NCBI GenBank assembly: GCA_031289285.1
Contig: JAITPT010000226.1
Coordinates: 1-16,585 of the forward strand
Origin: Puniceicoccales bacterium
Lineage (GTDB): Bacteria > Verrucomicrobiota > Verrucomicrobiia > Opitutales > UBA953
DNA length: 16,585 nt
Direction of reading: 5' to 3'
Below, one piece after another: positions 1 through 6,030 of the stretch. Within the stretch, counting starts at the first letter, position 1, and every line of letters starts with the position of its first letter. The position numbers and the translations under genes are program-made. The notes beneath the pieces were generated by a model. That model made no database searches. It was not told where the DNA came from and saw only the letters and a list, made by a program, of their open reading frames with translations.

Positions 1-325
1 TGGCTTTGTTCGACGCACCAACAGGTGCGCCTTCACAAATCCACAAAGCGCGTCTGCCACAACATCTTCTCGCAATACTTCCCCTCCAACCGCCGTTTTT
101 AGGATAATCCCTGTCTAAAACCCGAGCACACCAAACATCCTCCGCCAAGCACGAACTCACATGAAGCTCAAACACAAACTCTCCACGCTGGCGACAGATG
201 CCGATAGGGCGACAACGCGACAGGTTTGGAAGTCCGCGCTCCCCCCCCCCTCTCTTCTTGGTGCTTTGCCCTGCCGCGTCCGCTTTCCGCTTGCTCGGTG
301 CGGGTGAGGGAATAGAACTGCGGGC
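1..325. other. Upstream region with no supported gene
   Basis: No reading frame here is convincing. All three forward frames are open at the left edge and close between about 100 and 120, so the tail of an upstream gene could end there, but none is recognisable. PhoH often precedes 7TM-HD and ybeY genes and would be expected just outside the window; that is expectation, not observation. A run of ten C lies at 241-250. An in-frame TGA at 305-307 limits any 5' extension of the next gene. Confidence 0.4.
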
Positions 326-2743
326 ATGGGATTTCCGTTCAAAAAACACCGAGGCGACAACCCTATCGTCAAGCGCGTCTTGGACGAGACCGACAAGCGC
401 CACTGGTATCGCTCACCAGCCGCTATTGCGAAAGGGATTTTACTGGCCGTGCTCGCCACTGTTTTCGCCCTTATTTGCTTCTGGGGACGCCCCGCACACC
501 TGCCGATTTTGCTCCCCGACTCCACCCCAAAAGTGCGCTACGAGGCACAATTTGACTTTGAATACACCAGCTACATCCAGACCGCACGGCTGCGCGCTTC
601 CGCTCGGCGGCGGGTCGCGCCCGTCTATATCGTTTCACAGGAAAAGACCGACGAAACACTCGCCGCCTACCAAAAGTTTCTCGCGACACTCGAGCCAGAC
701 TTAGCCAAATTGCGGAAACTCACGCCCGCCGAGCGCGTCGCCGAATTTCAGAAACGCGCCACCGAAACCGTTCTGCCGGGCATACCGGGGGTCGCCGCCA
801 ACGCGCTTTCGCGCCTCATGGAAACCGTCGCCGATGACGCCAAGTTTTTCGCCGCACTGCGCGAGGCACGTGCCGTCCTCAAGGCGCTGCTTGAGCGCGG
901 AGTGCGCCCGCGCAACACCGCGACAACAGGCGGGCGAGGGCGCAGGTTAGATGTCACGGGCACGGTTGACGAAGTGCGGGCACTGCGCGACCTGCACAGA
1001 AATCTCGACCCCATCGCGTTGCGGACACAGGCGGACCCGCCCGGCACAGTGCGCGATTACCTGCTGGCGTTTTTCAGACCGGGCATCGTTACCAATGTGC
1101 GGATTGACGAGGCGGCGACGGAGCAGAGCGAAGCCGAGGCGGAAAAAAAAGTCGTGCCCGTGCGCCTGAAAGTTACCGAGGGCGAACTGCTGCTACAGCC
1201 CGGCGAGCGGGCGACGCCGAGCGTCTTGGAACGCTGGAACGCCTACCGCGCCGAGATGAGCGGGCGTGAAAAAATCCGCGAGGCACCGCTGCGCTCCTTG
1301 GAGGAGAACGCCGCCGTCGCCGGTGGTGTCGCCTTGCTCTTCGCGCTGTTCCTGCACATCTGCCCGTTGGCGAGCGAGCGGCGGCGCAGCATCACGCTCG
1401 CGATTGTGGCAGCGGCGGCGAACCTGCTCCTCATCCGCCTCTTCCTCGAAATCGGCGAAAAAACGGAGGTGCTCAGCGTCTTCGGCGGCAACGAAATTTT
1501 CTTCTGGTTCTCGCCGCCCGCGCTTGCCGCGATTGTCACCGCAATCCTCGGCGGCGTCCGCCTCGCCATTCTCGCCGCATTTCTCGTTTCGATTTTCGCA
1601 ACGCTGATGCTGGGGCGCAGCGTGGACGTGTTTCTCATCTTCGCCCTCGCCTCGCTCGCGGGCATCTACTGTTGCCGTCGAGTGCGCGACCGAGGCACGG
1701 TTTTCCGCGCTGGCCTCTGGGTCGGCATCGTCGTCGCCGCCGCCGTGCTTTTGATTTGCCTCGCGGGGAAAGCCGGTTGGCGCGAAATCGCATGGCAAGT
1801 CGCGGGCTGTTTCGCCAGCGGTCTCGGCACCTCTGCCCTCGTGTTGGTGATGCTCCCCGCGCTCGAAAAAGTTTTCAAAACCACCTCCGACATCACCCTC
1901 ATCGAGCTTGCCGACACCAACCAACCGCTTCTGCGCAAACTCCAACTCATCGCGCCGGGCACTTCCATTCACAGCGCCAACGTCGCCACCATCGCCGACG
2001 CCGCCGCTGCCGCCATCGGCGCAAACTCCCTACTCTGCCGTTGCGCCGCGCTTTTTCACGACATCGGAAAAATGTCCAAGCCGGAGTATTTTGTCGAAAA
2101 TCAAGGGGCAGAAAATCCGCACGATAAAATCACCCCGACTATGAGTGCCCTGATTATCCGCGGGCACGTCGGCAGCGGCGTGCAAATCGCTCGCGAATAC
2201 AAACTCCCCCGCGACATCATAGACATCATCCTCCAGCACCACGGCACCGACCTCATCAAGGGGTTTTACTACAAAGCAAAAAAACTTGCGGAGACCGACG
2301 GCAGCGCGGTTGACGCCGAGACTTTCCGCTACGAGGGGCCGCGCCCGCACACACGCGAAGCGGCGATTGTGATGTTGGCCGACGGCCTCGAAGCCGCCTC
2401 TCGTGCGCTCCCAGTCACCACGCCGCAAAGCATCCGCGAACTCGTGGACAGCATCGTCGCCACACGTATCGCCGACGGCCAACTCGACGAGTCGCCGCTG
2501 ACATTCCGCGAGTTGGAGGTCATCCGCGAGAGCATGGAGCACTCGCTCACCACCATGTATCACCACCGTGTGCAATACCCCAAGGAGGCATTGGTGAAAC
2601 CCAAAAACACCAACGAGCCGGACGGCGATAGCTCCGCTGCGAAAACCGCTGCGCCTGCTGCGTCCGCTGCGCCTGCTGTGTCTGCTGCGCCTGTGCCCGT
2701 CGCGTCTGCCACGAAAACTGCTGTTGCGGAGGACGCCCCCTAA
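326..2743 (+). CDS. pgpH: 7TM-HD cyclic-di-AMP phosphodiesterase (PgpH family)
   Basis: This is an 805-residue integral membrane HD-domain phosphohydrolase. PgpH-family enzymes hydrolyse cyclic-di-AMP to pApA at the cytoplasmic face of the inner membrane. Visible domains in order are a first membrane segment at about 36-54, an extracytoplasmic 7TMR-HDED-type domain at about 60-320, a cluster of hydrophobic helices at about 327-511, and an HD domain at about 540-700. The metal-site residues are present: His549 (in GTSIHS), His578-Asp579 (in HDIGK), His614, His638-His639 (in QHHG) and Asp686 (in LADGLE). The family motif NPHDKI is also intact. The tail after about 735 is Ala/Pro-rich low complexity. 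The start is bounded by an in-frame TGA 21 nt upstream; there is only a weak GAGGG about 20 nt before it. The stop is 20 nt from ybeY, so the two are probably co-transcribed. The enzymatic role is inferred from the family. Confidence 0.93.
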   Translation: MGFPFKKHRGDNPIVKRVLDETDKRHWYRSPAAIAKGILLAVLATVFALICFWGRPAHLPILLPDSTPKVRYEAQFDFEYTSYIQTARLRASARRRVAPVYIVSQEKTDETLAAYQKFLATLEPDLAKLRKLTPAERVAEFQKRATETVLPGIPGVAANALSRLMETVADDAKFFAALREARAVLKALLERGVRPRNTATTGGRGRRLDVTGTVDEVRALRDLHRNLDPIALRTQADPPGTVRDYLLAFFRPGIVTNVRIDEAATEQSEAEAEKKVVPVRLKVTEGELLLQPGERATPSVLERWNAYRAEMSGREKIREAPLRSLEENAAVAGGVALLFALFLHICPLASERRRSITLAIVAAAANLLLIRLFLEIGEKTEVLSVFGGNEIFFWFSPPALAAIVTAILGGVRLAILAAFLVSIFATLMLGRSVDVFLIFALASLAGIYCCRRVRDRGTVFRAGLWVGIVVAAAVLLICLAGKAGWREIAWQVAGCFASGLGTSALVLVMLPALEKVFKTTSDITLIELADTNQPLLRKLQLIAPGTSIHSANVATIADAAAAAIGANSLLCRCAALFHDIGKMSKPEYFVENQGAENPHDKITPTMSALIIRGHVGSGVQIAREYKLPRDIIDIILQHHGTDLIKGFYYKAKKLAETDGSAVDAETFRYEGPRPHTREAAIVMLADGLEAASRALPVTTPQSIRELVDSIVATRIADGQLDESPLTFRELEVIRESMEHSLTTMYHHRVQYPKEALVKPKNTNEPDGDSSAAKTAAPAASAAPAVSAAPVPVASATKTAVAEDAP
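2648..2701 (+). repeat. Three 18-bp tandem units in the pgpH 3' end
   Basis: Three consecutive 18-bp units (2648-2665, 2666-2683, 2684-2701) begin GCTGCGCCTG and encode AAPAAS, AAPAVS and AAPVPV in the cytoplasmic tail of PgpH. The period is a multiple of three, so copy-number change would keep the frame. The tail lies beyond the HD domain and is probably a disordered linker. Confidence 0.7.
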
Positions 2744-2763
2744 AAACCGACTGTCCTCCTGCC

Positions 2764-3255
2764 ATGCGTCGCACCGCAACCCACATCGAAAAAAGCGGCG
2801 AACTCGCCGGTTTCCGCGCTGCTGCGGCGAGTGTGTCGCGCCTCTTTGTCCTGCTCGACACCTTCCCAAAGCACCGTCTCCCGCCCGGCGATTTATCGGT
2901 CGCGTTTCTGGGCGACGCTGCCATTTGCCGTCTCCACGCCGACTTCTTGGGCGACCCTTCGCCGACCGATGTGATTACGTTTCCGGGCGCGGCGGATGAC
3001 ACTTCTTTTGCCGGAGAAATCTGTGTATGTGTGCCTCGTGCGCGGCGCGAGGCGCCCAAATTTGGCAATTCCCTCGCCTCCGAATTGCTCCTTTACCTTG
3101 TCCACGGCTGGCTGCACCTCACCGGTCTTGACGACATCGCCCCATCTGACCGCGCCCTCATGCGCACCGCCGAGCGCGAAACCTTAGCGTTTTTGCACAC
3201 CGCCGCCTTCGTCCCCAACTGGGGCGACAAAACCACCAGCAGCGCCATTTTGTAG
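2764..3255 (+). CDS. ybeY: YbeY endoribonuclease (rRNA maturation factor)
   Basis: This 163-residue protein matches YbeY, a small metal-dependent endoribonuclease involved in 16S rRNA 3' maturation and ribosome quality control. The signature PTDVITFP is at about 67-74, followed by the GE-containing strand (FAGEICVCV) and the metal motif HGWLHLTGLDD. In the usual H-x3-H-x5-H site the first two ligands are His114 and His118; the third position is Asp124 instead of His. His-to-Asp at this position is, from memory, also found in YbeY of some other phyla such as Bacteroidota, so the protein is probably active. The start lies 20 nt after the pgpH stop, with no Shine-Dalgarno sequence (the preceding bases are CCTCCTGCC). 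The pgpH-ybeY pairing is a common gene neighbourhood. Length is close to the family norm of about 150-160 residues. Confidence 0.93.
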   Translation: MRRTATHIEKSGELAGFRAAAASVSRLFVLLDTFPKHRLPPGDLSVAFLGDAAICRLHADFLGDPSPTDVITFPGAADDTSFAGEICVCVPRARREAPKFGNSLASELLLYLVHGWLHLTGLDDIAPSDRALMRTAERETLAFLHTAAFVPNWGDKTTSSAIL

Positions 3256-3309
3256 GCGGATAGTGAGAACGGCCTCCACTGAACTGAGTCACAGTCGTCT
3301 CATAACGGT

Positions 3310-3326
3310 GGGCGGGGGGGCAGGGG
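3310..3326 (+). other. Putative G-quadruplex stretch
   Basis: The bases GGGCGGGGGGGCAGGGG can be read as four G-tracts of at least three separated by loops of 1-2 nt. It sits between the convergent ends of ybeY and yidD-miaA, 55 nt after the ybeY stop. Folding is inference; no function is shown. The rest of 3256-3434 contains only short weak inverted repeats and no gene. Confidence 0.35.
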
Positions 3327-3434
3327 ACTGGAAGGTGGGTGCTTGTTGTGTCACAACCTCAATGGGATTGTCCAACCTCATGGACATCAGCCGATTGTAG
3401 CGCCATTGCGCAACTCTGCCGGGTTTGGGGCACA

Positions 3435-3655
3435 CAATAAAGGGTCAGACACTTTTTTCGTTTGACACGCGATTTTCGGTTTGTTGCGGGGTTGCTGCGC
3501 ACCACACTTTTGAAGTGCGGTGGCAGAGCAGGGAACGGCACCGACATCACTTTTGCAGATATGGGGAACACGCCAGTTGGGCAATAAAGGGTCAGACACT
3601 TTTTTCGTTTGACTTGCGATTTCGGTTTGTTGCGGGCTGGGCTGCGCACCACACT
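3435..3655. repeat. Duplicated 74-bp element flanking a REP-like hairpin
   Basis: Two direct copies lie at 3435-3508 and 3582-3655, 147 bp apart start to start. Each contains AATAAAGGGTCAGACACTTT, a TTTGAC segment, CGGTTTGTTGCGGG and GCTGCGCACCACACT; they differ at only a few positions. Between them, ACCACACT at 3501-3508 can pair with AGTGCGGT at 3514-3521 (one mismatch), and this leads into GTGCGGTGGCAGAG, which recurs near 14665. The arrangement resembles REP/BIME elements mobilised by IS200-like REP-associated tyrosine transposases, but no transposase is present here. That link is inference from the hairpin style and intergenic location. Confidence 0.7.
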
Positions 3656-3657
3656 CC

Positions 3658-3685
3658 AAAAAACCGCGCAGCAGTCCCGATGCGC
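3658..3685 (-). terminator. Likely Rho-independent terminator of the rpmH-rnpA-yidD-miaA operon
   Basis: Read on the minus strand, GCGCA (3685-3681) pairs with TGCGC (3670-3666) around a 10-nt loop. After two G this is followed by six T (3663-3658). It begins 39 nt beyond the miaA stop. The stem is only 5 bp, so the call is moderate. Confidence 0.45.
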
Positions 3686-3724
3686 CTTGCCACGCAAAAA
3701 GTGCCAGAGGATGAGACTCCGAGC

Positions 3725-4783
3725 TTAGCCGAGGGGCAGGGTAGCGGTGGGGACGATTTGAGAACGAAACCATTTGCGCTGCTTGGAGACAAGCTGGCGG
3801 GTGGAAAGAGCAATCGCAGCAGCTAAGACCGCGAGGTCATTACTGCCAGAACTACCGCCAGAACTGCTTCCAGAATTGCTGCTGGAATTGGTGCCAGAAC
3901 TACTGCCAGAACTGTTTCCATGACTGCTTCCAGAACTACTGCCGGAACTGCTGCCGGAACTGCTTCCAGAACTACTGCCGGAATTGGTGCCAGAATTGCT
4001 TCCATGACTGCTGCCGGAATTGGCACCAGAGTCCAGCCAGGCGAGGGTTTCGCGGTAGCCGACGGCAGAGGCGGCAGGGGTGCCGACAGGGAGTTTTCCG
4101 GCGTCACGCAAGGCGCGGACTTCCTCAACCAAACCCGCACGGAGCATGGCACTCGCCCGCCGCTCAATGCGCACCTCGAGTTCACGCGGGTCGCGCTCGA
4201 GCAAAATAGTGTGTTTGTCGAAGTCGTCAAAGGGGCAGGGGGCGTTTTGAAATGCGGCGTGAACTTCCGCGAGCGGTTTGCCACAGGCGAGACAACGCTC
4301 AAGCGCCTTGGCGACACGGCGCGGATTTTGCCAGTCGAGAAAGGCCGGACGCTCCGGCGCAAACGGCAACAGTGCCGCCTCCAGCGCAGGCAAGCCCTCC
4401 GCCGCCAGCACACGCACTCGCTCCACGACCTCCGGCGGCACGGCGATGCTGTCCGCCACCGCCTTGTAAAAAGTTTTCAGGTAAAAACCACTCCCCCCAA
4501 CCACGATGACATTTTTGCCCCGCGAAAGGATGTCGAGCACGGCAGCACGAGCAGCGTCTATATAGTTATAGACGGAAAACGCCACGTCCGGCTCGGCGAT
4601 GTCAATGCAGTGGTGCGCGACGGCGGCGCGTTCGGCAGCGGTGGGTTTGGCGGTGCCGATGTCCATGCCGCGATAGACGAGCAGGGAATCGCAGGAAACG
4701 ATTTCCGCGTCGGTGGCGAGCGCACGTTCGATGGCAAACTCGGTTTTGCCAACCGCCGTGACTCCGGTGATGACGAGTAGTTG
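3725..4783 (-). other. miaA: MiaA domain within the fusion
   Basis: Residues 172-523 of the fused frame. The P-loop, the catalytic-region Asp203, the YRGMDIGTAKP block and the RERDP/GYRE region of the core are all present. The canonical DSxQVYRG block reads DSLLVYRG, so the usual Gln is Leu206. The distance from Glu416 of GYRE to Arg500 of STRQ is 84 residues, where typical MiaA has about 25; the difference is the Ser/Gly tract. Without it the domain would be about 290 residues, near the normal size. Confidence 0.92.
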
Positions 4784-5296
4784 CGGACGCGACGCGGAGG
4801 AGGCCGGAGCAGACTCGGTAGTCTGCGCGACGGCAGCCAGCTGCACGGAGTGGTTGGCCTGCGGCACCTCGTCCACGCCGCCAGCGTTCCACGGGTGACA
4901 GCGGGCAAGACGTTTCAGGGCGAGCCAACCGCCACGCAAGAAGCCGTGCCGCGCCACCGCTTGCCACGCATACTCGGAGCAAGTCGGCGAGAAACGGCAG
5001 CTACACCACGGGCCGAGCACGAAGTGCAGCGGTGGCGAGACAAAGCGTTTGTAGCCGCGCAAGAGCAGCAGTGCCGCTCGCGCCGCGAGGGAGTGGGTCG
5101 CGGGATAGGACGAATAGGACCTATAGGTCTTATAGGACTTATACGACCTATAGGTCCTATAAGACCTATATGCCCACCGCACCGCCCGTGCCGCCAAGGA
5201 AAGCCTCCCGCCCGCGCCGCCACCACCACTACCCGTGCCACCCCCGCCACCCCCGCCACCGCCACCCGTGCCCATGCCGCCGCCTTGCTTGCTCAT
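3725..5296 (-). CDS. yidD-miaA: YidD-MiaA fusion: membrane-insertion factor joined to tRNA dimethylallyltransferase
   Basis: A single 523-codon frame encodes two proteins that are normally separate. The ATG at 5296 overlaps the rnpA stop as ATGA, which fixes the start. Residues 5-30 are nearly all Gly, 43-64 are a Tyr-rich repeat, and 71-145 are a complete YidD, which assists YidC/Sec membrane-protein insertion. The linker 146-171 has no stop and no ATG. Residues 172-523 are MiaA, which transfers dimethylallyl to A37 of tRNAs reading UNN codons: Walker A GVTAVGKT (178-185), CDSLLVYRGMDIGTAKP (202-218), GGSGFYL (267-273), NPRRV (324-328), GYRE (413-416) and STRQLVSKQRKWFRS (498-512). About 60 extra Ser/Gly residues sit between GYRE and the last helix. 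Three in-frame GTG codons (residues 141, 144, 151) could be an internal miaA start, but none has a good ribosome-binding site. Family assignments are firm; whether the product stays one polypeptide is open. Confidence 0.88.
   Translation of the reverse strand: MSKQGGGMGTGGGGGGGGGGTGSGGGGAGGRLSLAARAVRWAYRSYRTYRSYKSYKTYRSYSSYPATHSLAARAALLLLRGYKRFVSPPLHFVLGPWCSCRFSPTCSEYAWQAVARHGFLRGGWLALKRLARCHPWNAGGVDEVPQANHSVQLAAVAQTTESAPASSASRPQLLVITGVTAVGKTEFAIERALATDAEIVSCDSLLVYRGMDIGTAKPTAAERAAVAHHCIDIAEPDVAFSVYNYIDAARAAVLDILSRGKNVIVVGGSGFYLKTFYKAVADSIAVPPEVVERVRVLAAEGLPALEAALLPFAPERPAFLDWQNPRRVAKALERCLACGKPLAEVHAAFQNAPCPFDDFDKHTILLERDPRELEVRIERRASAMLRAGLVEEVRALRDAGKLPVGTPAASAVGYRETLAWLDSGANSGSSHGSNSGTNSGSSSGSSSGSSSGSSSGSSHGNSSGSSSGTNSSSNSGSSSGGSSGSNDLAVLAAAIALSTRQLVSKQRKWFRSQIVPTATLPLG
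3839..4030 (-). repeat. 12-bp minisatellite encoding Ser/Gly tetrads inside MiaA
   Basis: About sixteen 12-bp units of the type CCAGAACTACTG (plus strand) encode tetrads such as SGSS, SGTN, HGSN and SSSN. The tract covers fused residues 423-486. Variant units (CCATGACTGCTT and CCGGAATTGGTG types) recur in order, suggesting larger blocks were duplicated. Unit length is a multiple of three, so expansion and contraction keep the frame. Confidence 0.9.
4862..5086 (-). other. yidD: YidD domain within the fusion
   Basis: Residues 71-145 of the fused frame. Family hallmarks are an amphipathic N-terminal helix (LLLLRGYKRFVSP), the Cys-containing core CRFSPTCSEYA, HGFLRGGWLALKR, and RCHPWNAGG ending in VDEVP. 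This is a full-length YidD core. Position directly after rpmH-rnpA is the classical location of yidD. The usual next gene, yidC, is absent and MiaA takes its place. Confidence 0.92.
5105..5170 (-). repeat. 9-bp Tyr-rich palindromic minisatellite in the YidD N-terminal extension
   Basis: Roughly seven 9-bp units of the form AGGACCTAT/AGGTCTTAT encode Tyr-Arg-Ser and Tyr-Lys-Thr triplets at residues 43-64. The 12-bp palindrome GACCTATAGGTC occurs twice, at 5118-5129 and 5145-5156, exactly three periods (27 bp) apart. The bases are much more AT-rich than the surrounding gene. Confidence 0.88.
5207..5284 (-). repeat. Poly-glycine coding tract near the YidD start
   Basis: Residues 5-30 of the fused protein are Gly except for single Met, Thr, Ser and Ala interruptions. 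On the plus strand this is an imperfect CCGCCACC-type repeat. It begins four codons after the start, just downstream of the rnpA overlap. Confidence 0.85.
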
Positions 5297-5679
5297 GGCC
5301 CAGCAGTGTGCGGCTTGGTTTTCAGCAAACGCGCCGACGTATCGAGGTATTGTTTTTCCAGCGACGCGAAGTCCCCCGACAAACTCTGGCGGCGCGGCAC
5401 GACCACGACATCCCAGCCCACATCCCAGACGCCCGGGTGCAGCCGAAAAATTTCTTTGAAAACGCGGCGCATCCGATTTCGCCAGACCGCGTCGCCGAGC
5501 AGCCGCTTGGCGGTCACTACGGCAAAACGCACCGCTCTGCCTGCACTGGCGGCGTCGGGGTCGCGCCGAGCGTTCAGCACGAAATACCCGCACACGGCGC
5601 GGAGACCTTGTTGGCGGACGCGCTCGAAGTCGGCCTGCAAGCGCAAACGTTGCGCGGCGGGGAGACGGCGAGTCCGCAT
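5293..5679 (-). CDS. rnpA: Ribonuclease P protein component
   Basis: This 128-residue basic protein is the protein subunit of RNase P, which helps the catalytic RNA cut the 5' leader from pre-tRNAs. The start MRTRRLPAAQRL is followed by the FERVRQQG region and the family signature AKRLLGDAVWRNRMRRVFKE, whose RNR box binds RNA. The start lies 40 nt after the rpmH stop with no obvious Shine-Dalgarno sequence. The frame is open further upstream but that part overlaps rpmH and is not RnpA-like. The stop TGA shares bases with the next ATG (ATGA, 5296-5293), implying translational coupling to YidD-MiaA. The C-terminal tail LKTKPHTAGP is slightly long for the family. Confidence 0.93.
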   Translation of the reverse strand: MRTRRLPAAQRLRLQADFERVRQQGLRAVCGYFVLNARRDPDAASAGRAVRFAVVTAKRLLGDAVWRNRMRRVFKEIFRLHPGVWDVGWDVVVVPRRQSLSGDFASLEKQYLDTSARLLKTKPHTAGP

Positions 5680-5719
5680 GTCGGTTTGCCGTTGCGGCAG
5701 AGAGGCGCGGGTGCGCCGA

Positions 5720-5854
5720 TTAGTCCGCGAGGCGTTTACGCCCGATGCGGCGGCGATTGGCGAGGACCTTGCGGCCACCGCGAGTTTTGAGACGAGCGCG
5801 AAAACCGCATTTGCGCACGCGGCATATTTTGGAAGGACGATAAGTAGGTTGCAT
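5720..5854 (-). CDS. rpmH: Large ribosomal subunit protein bL34
   Basis: This 44-residue, very basic protein begins MQPTYRPSK and contains GFRARLKTRGGRKVLANRRR, the hallmark of bL34. Length is exactly that of the family. Two cysteines (in SKICRVRKC) are an unusual touch in the central segment. The start has only a weak AGG about 8-11 nt upstream. It heads the operon rpmH-rnpA-yidD-miaA and is divergent from the autotransporter gene. Confidence 0.96.
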   Translation of the reverse strand: MQPTYRPSKICRVRKCGFRARLKTRGGRKVLANRRRIGRKRLAD

Positions 5855-6030
5855 AGTGAAAGCCTGTGTGTGTCGTTGAAAAAAGAGGGGCGCAGCAAAC
5901 GAACTGCCGCGCATTTGTCAAGCTCCTGTCACAACTTTTTTCTCACTACCCTGCTATCCGGCGTTTGACAAAACCGCCGCGAGACGCACTCTGCGCCCCT
6001 CACACTTTGCCACCTTTCCTTTCTCCCACT
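5855..6030. promoter_or_regulatory. Divergent promoter region between rpmH and the autotransporter gene
   Basis: The 176-bp gap must hold promoters for both directions. On the minus strand TTGACA occurs at 5921-5916, but the hexamer 17 nt later is TTGCTG, a poor -10. On the plus strand TTGACA occurs at 5965-5970, again without a good -10. The autotransporter ATG at 6031 is preceded by a pyrimidine-rich stretch and no Shine-Dalgarno sequence. The hexamers are weak evidence; the region is called mainly from gene layout. Confidence 0.35.

Noticed and set aside
36..50. DnaA box (AATCCACAA) hinting at oriC near rpmH
   Set aside because: Single degenerate match, no cluster and no AT-rich unwinding region.
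1..102. 3' end of an upstream gene such as phoH
   Set aside because: All three frames are open for 100-120 nt and none gives a recognisable C-terminus.
3346..3358. Hairpin GTTGTG-T-CACAAC as a ybeY terminator
   Set aside because: A one-base loop is not feasible and there is no T-run after it.
5915..5943. Plus-strand promoter TTGTCA with TTTTCT at 17-bp spacing
   Set aside because: The -10 matches the consensus at only three positions, so it is not reported separately.
4781..5968. 395-codon plus-strand frame antisense to rpmH, rnpA and yidD-miaA
   Set aside because: It is rich in Arg/Pro/Thr with no family features and lies opposite four clearly recognisable products; a typical GC-rich shadow.
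5866..6030. Earlier autotransporter start at 5866
   Set aside because: The extra 55 residues have no signal features and overlap the divergent promoter; the signal peptide begins at 6031.
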